Positions 57,450 through 64,000 of a stretch of 64,000 bases of DNA are shown one piece after another (position 1 is the first letter of the stretch; each line of letters begins with the position of its first letter). Where the stretch lies: positions 124,001 to 188,000 of the forward strand of contig JAVJSV010000011.1 in NCBI GenBank assembly GCA_040219235.1, read 5' to 3'. The notes below the pieces were generated by a model. That model was not told where the DNA came from and did not search any database. It was given only the letters and a program-made list of their open reading frames with translations. The stretch comes from Rhodospirillaceae bacterium (GTDB lineage: Bacteria; Pseudomonadota; Alphaproteobacteria; Rhodospirillales; Rhodospirillaceae). Position numbers and translations under genes: made by a program.

Positions 57450-58349
57450 ATGCATTTACCTGGCCCCTTTGAAATTATTCGCGTCGTCGAAATGTCTGGC
57501 GCGTTTCGTCCCCCTGAGTTTTTGTTCCCAGATGCGACGGCGGAGTCCTTTGCGGAAACAAAAACGTCCAAAGACTCCCGGTTCTTTGACGCTAAAACCG
57601 GCCTTCTCATGATGTCGTTTCACACCATGGTGGTTAAAACGCCCCGCCACACCATCTTGGTGGACACCTGCGTCGGCAATCATAAAGAGCGCCCCGCGTT
57701 GCCTGATTGGCATCGTCGCGATGGCCCTTTTTTGGCCGACCTCGCCGCGGCCGGTGTCGCACCTGAAAGCGTTGACTTCGTTTTATGTACTCATCTGCAT
57801 GCCGATCATGTGGGCTGGAACACCAAGTTGCTGGATGGCCGCTGGGTGCCAACATTCCCCAATGCCAAATACATCATGGCGCGCCAGGAAGTGGATCATT
57901 GGACCCATGTGGCTGCGACCTCGGATGAACCCGCCAATCACCGATCCTGGGATGACAGTGTCCAGCCCATTCTGGATGCCGGGCAGGCCCTGCTGGTGGA
58001 CTCAGATTATGAAATTGAGCCGGGCGTTCATCTGGTGCCCGCGCCCGGACATACCCCCGGCAATGTGGTGCTTCACATCAGCGACGGCAAAAAGGTTGCC
58101 TATATGATAGGCGATACCATTCATCATCCAGTGCAAATCGAACGCCCCGCATGGTCCAGCACCTTCTGCTGGGACAAGGATATCTCCCGCGCCACCCGGA
58201 CCAAGTTTTTAGAATCCGTTGCTGATACCGGCGCGATTATCCTGCCCGCCCATTTTGCCGGGCCCACGGCGGTGACCGTCACGGGGCCCGCCTCTGGGGG
58301 ATCCGCTGGCGCTGAGACAGGGTTTGATTACGAGACTCTCGAGCGCTGA
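57450..58349 (+). CDS. Metallo-beta-lactamase fold hydrolase
   Basis: The 299-residue protein has the zinc-binding THLHADHVGWN (about residue 112), PAPGHTPGNVV and the distal Asp in MIGDTIHHP. The overall layout fits lactonase-type or glyoxalase-II-like MBL proteins (AHL lactonase group). The substrate is not clear. It ends with an acidic tail. Confidence 0.9.
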   Translation: MHLPGPFEIIRVVEMSGAFRPPEFLFPDATAESFAETKTSKDSRFFDAKTGLLMMSFHTMVVKTPRHTILVDTCVGNHKERPALPDWHRRDGPFLADLAAAGVAPESVDFVLCTHLHADHVGWNTKLLDGRWVPTFPNAKYIMARQEVDHWTHVAATSDEPANHRSWDDSVQPILDAGQALLVDSDYEIEPGVHLVPAPGHTPGNVVLHISDGKKVAYMIGDTIHHPVQIERPAWSSTFCWDKDISRATRTKFLESVADTGAIILPAHFAGPTAVTVTGPASGGSAGAETGFDYETLER

Positions 58350-58382
58350 CTTCAGACTCCTTTGCCTTTCAGCCAGATTTTA

Positions 58383-58416
58383 AGGTATCAAAGGCACGTA
58401 GGTATCAAAGGCACCT
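58383..58416. repeat. 17-bp tandem repeat, two copies
   Basis: AGGTATCAAAGGCACGT (58383-58399) is followed directly by AGGTATCAAAGGCACCT (58400-58416), differing at one base. It is 64 bp before the DUF6524 gene and may be a regulator site or slippage product. Confidence 0.75.
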
Positions 58417-58479
58417 AGGTTTTGGTCTTTGACCTGAGATCTATGTTTTTGAGCTAGGATTTTGAGTTAGGTAAACAGC

Positions 58480-58896
58480 ATGGCAAACGGTGGACTCAGC
58501 GGTAAGGGGTTTTTGTGGCGTTGGGTCTTATGCCTGGTGCTGGTTATGGCCACCTTCAACCCGTCCGGCATCTCATATTATGCCTGGATTATCGGTGGTG
58601 GCGGCTCGCTCCCTTTAAAAGTCATCTGCGGCATCGTGTTGGTTGCGACCTATGCCTTTGTTCTCCACGCCACCTGGGAATCTCTGGGGCCCTTTGGTGT
58701 CGGCTTGTCCGTCGCGTTTTTTGCGGCGGTCATCTGGGCGCTGGTCGATTTTGGCTTGCTCTCTTTAAATAGCTTCTCTCTGGTCGCCTGGATCGCCCTA
58801 TTTGCGACGGCAACCATCCTGGCGGTTGGCATGTCTTTCTCCATCGTCCGCCGCAGGGTCACAGGCCAGGTCGATGTCGATGATGTCGACGACTGA
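58480..58896 (+). CDS. DUF6524 family membrane protein
   Basis: The 138-residue protein has four hydrophobic segments, a short MANGGLSGKGFLWRW start and an acidic, Val/Asp-rich C terminus (VDVDDVDD). Function is unknown. It fits the DUF6524 pattern (FNPSGISYYAWI). It is monocistronic. Confidence 0.8.
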   Translation: MANGGLSGKGFLWRWVLCLVLVMATFNPSGISYYAWIIGGGGSLPLKVICGIVLVATYAFVLHATWESLGPFGVGLSVAFFAAVIWALVDFGLLSLNSFSLVAWIALFATATILAVGMSFSIVRRRVTGQVDVDDVDD

Positions 58897-59016
58897 GGCC
58901 GCCTTGATCGCGTGCCAGAGCCAGGCTCGGGTGGTTTATATCGGGCCGGTTTCGTCACGACAGGCATGACTCTGTGTTTATGGCTGTGCTGCTGCGCAGA
59001 ATCGGCCCTTAACGCG

Positions 59017-59045
59017 TTGTTATCCCCTAGCTTTTAATCTAATAC
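59017..59045 (+). promoter_or_regulatory. Sigma-70-type promoter for the sucAB-lpd operon
   Basis: TTGTTA (59017-59022) and TAATAC (59040-59045) are separated by 17 bp, 53 bp before the sucA GTG. Confidence 0.6.
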
Positions 59046-59098
59046 TCTAGTGTTAGGGCGCAAATTGCCCGGCAAAGTATCAATGGGGGCTGATCACA

Positions 59099-62044
59099 GT
59101 GGATCCCACTTTTCTAACGGGTGCGAACGCGACGTTCGTGGCCGAACTCTATGCGCAATACTTACGCGATCCGTCGACGGTCGACTCATCGTGGAGTGCC
59201 TTCTTTAACGATCTTGGCGACGAGGCCGGAGACCTGCTGGGTGAGCTCGATGGGGCCAGCTGGGCACCGTCAGAGGCGGCCGTGATCGGCATCGCTGATC
59301 CAGATGCAGCTTCATCAGCAAAGACGCCTGCGGGTAAGCCAAACGGCAAAACGGGTGGCGCACCCGCGCCGTCTGCCACCGCCGATCACGCGGACCTGTT
59401 GCGCCAGACAGAAGACTCCATTCACGCGCTGCAAATGATCCGCGCCTATCGTGCCCGGGGTCATCAGATCGCCAACCTTGATCCGCTCAAGCTCCAGAAG
59501 CCGGAATCCCATCCGGAATTAGACCCCAAGGTTCACGGCTTTGATGACGGCGACATGGACCGAGAGATCTATCTCGGTGGTGTGATGGACATGGAGCGGG
59601 CGACGGTTCGCCATCTGCTTAATGTTCTGAAAGAAACCTATTGCGGCTCGATTGGGGTTGAGCTCACCCATATCCAAGATCCAGATCAAAAGTATTGGCT
59701 GCAAAAGCGCGTCGAAAGCGAGCGCAACCAGACGGACTTCTCCCAACAGGGCAAGATGGCCATTCTGGAACGCCTGACCGAAGCGGAAGGGTTCGAGAAA
59801 TTTCTCGGCACCAAATATACCGGCACCAAGCGGTTCGGCCTGGATGGTGGCGAAGCCACGGTGCCCGCCATTGAGCAAATTCTAAAAGTGGGTGGTAAAT
59901 TAGGCATCCAGCAAGTGGTGCTCGGCATGGCCCACCGTGGCCGTCTGAATATCCTTGTGAATGTCATGCACAAGCCGTTCACGGCAATTTTCTCAGAGTT
60001 TCAAGGCAACTCGCCAAACCCGGACGAAGTCGAAGGCTCCGGCGATGTGAAGTATCACCTGGGGACGTCGGCGGACCGTGAGTTCGATGGCAATGTGGTG
60101 CACTTGTCGCTCACCGCCAACCCGTCTCACCTCGAAGTGGTTGACCCCGTTGTGTTGGGCAAAGTGCGGGCCAAGCAAGGCCAACTAAAAGACTTGGAAC
60201 GCAAGAAGGTCATGGGGCTGTTGTTGCATGGCGATGCGGCGTTTGCCGGTCAGGGCGTCATTGCCGAGTGTTTTGGGTTCTCGCAAATCGAGGGCTACAC
60301 CACGGGCGGCACACTTCATTTTGTCATCAACAACCAAATTGGGTTCACCACAACACCGCAGTACAGTCGCTCTGGTTTGTATTGCACCGACATTGCCAAG
60401 ATGGTCGAAGCGCCGATCTTCCACGTCAATGGCGATGATGCCGAGGCTGTGATTCACTGCGCCCGCATCGCCACGGAATTCCGCCAGGAGTTCGGCGTCG
60501 ATGTGGTGCTCGATCTGGTCTGCTATCGCCGCCATGGCCACAACGAGGGCGACGAACCAAAGTTTACCCAGCCGCTGATGTACGACCGGATCGGCACCCA
60601 TCCCACGGCGCGCTCGGTCTATGCCGAGAAGCTGGTGGCTGAGGGCGTCCTAAGCCAAGAGCAGGCCGACCTGCAAATGAGCAAGTTCCTACATGAAATG
60701 GAAGTCGATTTTGAATCGGCGGCATCTTATCGCCCCAACAAAGCGGATTGGTTTGAAGGGGCCTGGAAAGGTCTCGATCACCTGGCTGGTGAAGAAGAAT
60801 ACCAGGAGCACGAAACCGGCATCACCGAGAAACTTCTAACAGAAGTCGGCCACGCCATTTCCACGGTGCCGGATGATTTCAAGATCAACTCAAAGATCGC
60901 CCGCCAGCTCAAAGCCAAGCGCAAAGCCATTGATACCGGTTCGGGCATCGACTGGGCCACGGCGGAAGCCTTGGCCTTTGGGTCTTTGCTGGTTGAAGGC
61001 GCTCACGTGCGGTTGTCCGGTCAGGATTGCCGGCGCGGCACCTTCTCGCAGCGCCATGCCTCCTTGGTCGATCAAAAAAACGAAAACCGTTACGAGATGT
61101 TGAACCACATCCGCGAGGATCAGGCGTTTTTCGAAGTTATCGATAGCCCGTTATCTGAGCTGTCCATCGTCGGGTTTGAATACGGCTATTCCCTCGCTGA
61201 GCCTCACGCCTTGGTGTTGTGGGAAGCCCAGTTCGGCGATTTCTCTAACGGCGCGCAAATGATCATCGATCAGTTCATCTCGTCCGGGGAAAGCAAATGG
61301 TTGCGTCTTTCCGGCTTGGTGCTGCTGCTGCCGCATGGCTATGAAGGTCAGGGGCCGGAGCACTCTTCCGCCCGGTTCGAGCGGTACCTGCAGATGTGTG
61401 GCAACGACAACTGGCAGATTTGCAACATCACCACACCGGCCAACTATTTCCATGCCTTGCGCCGCCAGGTGCGTCGCGCCTTCCGCAAGCCGTTGGTCAT
61501 CATGACGCCAAAATCTTTGCTGCGGCACAAGCGCTGCGTCAGCGACCTCAGCGAGATGAATACAAATTCTCAGTTCCTGCGGGTCATCGGCGAGACTGAG
61601 AAACTCGCAGCGGCCTCCAAAGTGCGGCGCGTCGTTATGTGTACCGGTAAGGTCTACTATGATCTGTTGCAGGCCCGCGAAGACGCCGAGATTAATGACG
61701 TTGCCATCGTCCGGGTCGAGCAGTTGTACCCCTGGCCGAAAGAAACCCTTAAGGCAGAGTTGAAAAAATATAAAAATGCCGAAGTGGTGTGGTGTCAGGA
61801 AGAGCCAGCCAACATGGGCTGCTGGACTTTTGTCGACCGGCGTATTGAATATGCGCTGGAAGAAATCGACATCAAAGCAAAGCGCCCGGTCTATGCCGGG
61901 CGTATGCCCGCTGCATCGCCGGCAACGGGGCTCATGAAAGTACACGTCAAAGAGCAAAACCAATTGGTCGAGTGGGCGCTGAACACGCCGCTTGGCGACA
62001 TCCCTCAACCGTTCCGCCGCCTTACAAAACTGGCTGCTGAATAA
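59099..62044 (+). CDS. sucA: 2-oxoglutarate dehydrogenase E1 component
   Basis: The 981-residue protein has the N-terminal QYLRDPSTVDSSWSAFF segment that binds E2. VLGMAHRGRLN, the GDGN-like Mg/ThDP-binding HVNGDDAEAV and YRRHGHNEGDEP follow. It decarboxylates 2-oxoglutarate and loads E2 lipoyl groups. The GTG at 59099 is the best start; an Ala/Pro/Lys-rich insert lies near residue 80. sucB follows 27 bp downstream. Confidence 0.97.
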   Translation: MDPTFLTGANATFVAELYAQYLRDPSTVDSSWSAFFNDLGDEAGDLLGELDGASWAPSEAAVIGIADPDAASSAKTPAGKPNGKTGGAPAPSATADHADLLRQTEDSIHALQMIRAYRARGHQIANLDPLKLQKPESHPELDPKVHGFDDGDMDREIYLGGVMDMERATVRHLLNVLKETYCGSIGVELTHIQDPDQKYWLQKRVESERNQTDFSQQGKMAILERLTEAEGFEKFLGTKYTGTKRFGLDGGEATVPAIEQILKVGGKLGIQQVVLGMAHRGRLNILVNVMHKPFTAIFSEFQGNSPNPDEVEGSGDVKYHLGTSADREFDGNVVHLSLTANPSHLEVVDPVVLGKVRAKQGQLKDLERKKVMGLLLHGDAAFAGQGVIAECFGFSQIEGYTTGGTLHFVINNQIGFTTTPQYSRSGLYCTDIAKMVEAPIFHVNGDDAEAVIHCARIATEFRQEFGVDVVLDLVCYRRHGHNEGDEPKFTQPLMYDRIGTHPTARSVYAEKLVAEGVLSQEQADLQMSKFLHEMEVDFESAASYRPNKADWFEGAWKGLDHLAGEEEYQEHETGITEKLLTEVGHAISTVPDDFKINSKIARQLKAKRKAIDTGSGIDWATAEALAFGSLLVEGAHVRLSGQDCRRGTFSQRHASLVDQKNENRYEMLNHIREDQAFFEVIDSPLSELSIVGFEYGYSLAEPHALVLWEAQFGDFSNGAQMIIDQFISSGESKWLRLSGLVLLLPHGYEGQGPEHSSARFERYLQMCGNDNWQICNITTPANYFHALRRQVRRAFRKPLVIMTPKSLLRHKRCVSDLSEMNTNSQFLRVIGETEKLAAASKVRRVVMCTGKVYYDLLQAREDAEINDVAIVRVEQLYPWPKETLKAELKKYKNAEVVWCQEEPANMGCWTFVDRRIEYALEEIDIKAKRPVYAGRMPAASPATGLMKVHVKEQNQLVEWALNTPLGDIPQPFRRLTKLAAE

Positions 62045-62071
62045 TACAACTCTGTTAGGATCGAGGACGCT

Positions 62072-63427
62072 ATGTCGACAGAAATTAAGGTGCCCCAGCT
62101 TGGGGAATCCGTCACCGAAGCCACTGTAGCCAAGTGGCTCAAAAAGCCCGGCGAGTCCGTTGCGCTTGATGAGCCATTGGTGGAACTGGAAACCGATAAG
62201 GTGACGCTGGAGGTCAACGCCTCTGCCGCAGGTAAGCTGTCTGAAATTATCGCCGAAGAAGGCGCGGACGTCGAAGTTGGCGCGGTTCTCGGTCTGCTGG
62301 CCGAAGGCGAAGGCGGCTCTGCTTCGAAGTCAGAAGACAAGAAAGACTCCGCTAAAAAAGAGGAGTCCGCCAAAGACACCTCTAAAAAAGAAGACTCCAC
62401 CAAAGAAGACTCGAAAAAATCAGACGCGAAGACAGAGGACAAGTCCGAGGACAAGTCCGAGGGCAAGTCTGAGGGCAAGTCTGAGGCGAAATCCGAAAGT
62501 AAGTCTGAGAGCAAGAAAGCGAGCAAGCCAGCTTCGTCAACGTCCTCTCAGAGCGCCGATTACCCGCTCGCGCCATCCGTGCGCCGTTTGGTCGACGAGC
62601 ATCATCTTGATCCCAAAAGTATTCCAGCCACCGGCAAAAACGGTCGTCTGACCAAAGGCGATGTGCTGCAATATGTCGCTTCCGGCGGCCAGGGCGTGTC
62701 TGCGCCTACCGCGCCCGAGCGCGGCCCACGGGAAGAGCGGGTCAAAATGACGCGCCTGCGCCGCAGCATTGCTGGCCGCCTGAAGGAAGCGCAAAACACC
62801 GCCGCCATGCTCACCACCTTTAACGAGGTGGACATGACAGCCGTGATGGACGCCCGCAAAAAGTATCAGGATGCCTTCGTTAAAAAGAACGGCATCAAGC
62901 TGGGGTTCATGTCGTTCTTTGCCAAGGCGTGTGTGACGGCATTGAAAGAACTGCCCGCCGTCAACGGCGCCATTGAAGACGATGAGATCGTCTACAAAAA
63001 CTACTACGACATCGGTGTTGCGGTCGGCACACCGCAAGGTTTGGTGGTGCCTGTGGTCCGTGATTGCGATCTCAAGGACCTGGCCGAAATCGAAGCCGAC
63101 ATCTCAGGCTACGGCATGAAGGCGCGCAACGGTAAACTCACACTGGAAGAAATGACCGGCGGCACCTTCACCATTTCCAATGGCGGCATCTACGGCTCCA
63201 TGCTGTCGACGCCGATTTTGAATACACCGCAGTCGGCCATTTTGGGCATGCACAACATCACCCAACGGGCCATGGTCATGGACGATGGTTCCATCGCAGC
63301 CCGGCCGATGATGTATCTGGCGCTGTCCTATGATCATCGCATCATTGATGGCCGCGAAGCTGTTACCTTCCTGGTCCGCGTCAAGCAGTGCCTTGAAGAC
63401 CCAGCCCGCATGCTCTACGACGTATAA
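62072..63427 (+). CDS. sucB: 2-oxoglutarate dehydrogenase E2 (dihydrolipoyl succinyltransferase)
   Basis: Residues 1-80 are the lipoyl domain with the lipoylated Lys43 (ETDKVTLEV). Residues 82-161 are a linker made of Lys, Ser, Glu and Asp only, rather than the usual Ala/Pro linker. Residues about 163-200 bind E3, and the catalytic domain carries [13 protein letters not shown]. The whole complex uses this protein as its core. The linker is encoded by a 12-bp repeat (62441-62512). Confidence 0.97.
   Translation: MSTEIKVPQLGESVTEATVAKWLKKPGESVALDEPLVELETDKVTLEVNASAAGKLSEIIAEEGADVEVGAVLGLLAEGEGGSASKSEDKKDSAKKEESAKDTSKKEDSTKEDSKKSDAKTEDKSEDKSEGKSEGKSEAKSESKSESKKASKPASSTSSQSADYPLAPSVRRLVDEHHLDPKSIPATGKNGRLTKGDVLQYVASGGQGVSAPTAPERGPREERVKMTRLRRSIAGRLKEAQNTAAMLTTFNEVDMTAVMDARKKYQDAFVKKNGIKLGFMSFFAKACVTALKELPAVNGAIEDDEIVYKNYYDIGVAVGTPQGLVVPVVRDCDLKDLAEIEADISGYGMKARNGKLTLEEMTGGTFTISNGGIYGSMLSTPILNTPQSAILGMHNITQRAMVMDDGSIAARPMMYLALSYDHRIIDGREAVTFLVRVKQCLEDPARMLYDV
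62441..62512. repeat. Six 12-bp repeats inside sucB encoding Lys-Ser-Glu-X
   Basis: Six in-frame 12-bp units of the type AAGTCCGAGGRC sit head to tail and encode residues 124-147 of the SucB linker. The units differ at 1 to 4 bases. Such arrays expand and shrink by slippage without changing the reading frame. Confidence 0.85.
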
Positions 63428-63439
63428 GGCAGAAAACTT

Positions 63440-64000
63440 ATGGCTGATTCTACATACGACGTCATTATCATTGGGGGTGGCCCCGGCGGCTACGTCTGTG
63501 CTATTCGCGCCGCGCAGCTGGGTCTCAAAACCGCCTGTGTTGAAAGCCGCAGCACCCTCGGCGGCACCTGCCTCAACGTCGGCTGTATTCCGTCCAAGGC
63601 GTTGCTGCAGTCGTCGCATCTGTATGAAGAAGCCAATCTCCATTTCGCCGATCACGGCATTAAGGTGGGCGACGTTAAGCTCGATCTCAAAACCATGATG
63701 TCCCGTAAGGACGACGTTGTCGGCAAGACCACCCAGGGCATCGAATTTCTGTTTAAGAAAAACAAGGTCGACTATCTCAAGGGCAAGGGCAGCATCACCA
63801 AAACCGCTCTGGGCGCCCATGAAGTCACCGTCAAACCAGACGGTAAAGGCAAAGCGCAAACCTACACCGCCAAGAACGTGGTGATTGCCACAGGATCAGA
63901 GGTCACACCGCTGCCCGGTGTTGAAATCGACGAAAAAACAGTCGTCAGTTCCACCGGTGCGCTTGAGCTTAAAAAGGTGCCCAAGTCCATGGTGGTCATT
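63440..64000 (+). CDS. lpd: Dihydrolipoyl dehydrogenase (E3), 5' part only
   Basis: The frame is open from ATG 63440 to the window end (187 codons). It has the FAD-binding [12 protein letters not shown], the redox-active disulfide Cys44/Cys49 in [14 protein letters not shown] and [13 protein letters not shown]. It reoxidises the lipoyl groups of SucB. It is 12 bp after sucB, and the C-terminal half lies outside the window. Confidence 0.96.
   Translation, partial: MADSTYDVIIIGGGPGGYVCAIRAAQLGLKTACVESRSTLGGTCLNVGCIPSKALLQSSHLYEEANLHFADHGIKVGDVKLDLKTMMSRKDDVVGKTTQGIEFLFKKNKVDYLKGKGSITKTALGAHEVTVKPDGKGKAQTYTAKNVVIATGSEVTPLPGVEIDEKTVVSSTGALELKKVPKSMVVI

Noticed and set aside
61151-62008. 285-codon leftward ORF opposite sucA
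   Set aside because: Antisense shadow of sucA; composition is His/Gln/Arg-rich with no recognisable motif.

Overview
The window looks like ordinary chromosome from an alphaproteobacterium of moderate GC, most likely a free-living, possibly marine member near the Rhodospirillales. Three things suggest this. First, long runs of core genes follow an order I know from that group: ffh-rpsP-rimM-trmD-rplS-leuC-leuD-leuB, then asd and sdhCDAB, and zapE-mdh-sucC-sucD followed by sucA-sucB-lpd. Second, ribosomal protein S16 has a long Ala/Glu-rich tail. Third, a ROSE-type RNA thermometer appears to precede an Hsp20 gene. I see no insertion sequence, phage, plasmid or CRISPR array.

Layout: 1-6540 carries a TRAP permease pair (dctM, dctQ), a cyclic-nucleotide-binding protein, a phytanoyl-CoA-type dioxygenase, a GNAT, a Tat-exported DUF1838 protein and an AraC-Ogt alkyltransferase. 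6541-8630 is a heat-shock locus (cbpM, cbpA, divergent hsp20). 8824-13626 holds RidA-like and RraA-like genes, a frameshifted 2OG-Fe(II) oxygenase, tRNA-Leu(TAA), a CinA-type protein, a NUDIX hydrolase and argJ. 13830-25073 is secretion and translation machinery: secA, ftsY, mtaB, dapF, ffh, rpsP, rimM, trmD and rplS. 25119-30050 is leucine and aspartate-family synthesis: leuC, a small ORF, leuD, leuB and asd. 30083-34104 mixes a LysE exporter, a response regulator, a CoA-ester lyase, an LLM oxidoreductase and a VOC protein. 34136-39600 is a leftward accessory block: three tandem exported paralogues, a methyltransferase, a small protein and a GPH symporter.

39811-43202 is succinate dehydrogenase. 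43278-46913 is leftward and accessory, including an unusual acetyltransferase-deacetylase fusion. 47011-52523 carries a DHH phosphoesterase, zapE, mdh and sucCD. 52703-58896 is a patchwork of small exported proteins, a sulfotransferase, a pseudo-receiver protein, an AdoMet-decarboxylase-like plus SET-domain gene pair, a GNAT, a metallo-hydrolase and a small membrane protein. 59099-64000 encodes the 2-oxoglutarate dehydrogenase complex and is cut off inside lpd.

Functionally, the window holds much of the TCA cycle from 2-oxoglutarate to oxaloacetate, both halves of the SRP targeting pathway (ffh, ftsY) plus secA, and most of leucine synthesis. The parts most worth a second look are the AdoMetDC-like/SET pair, the GNAT-HDAC fusion, the three tandem exported paralogues with their neighbours, the Hsp20 RNA thermometer and the structured ffh leader. 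All calls come from reading the sequence; no database search was run.
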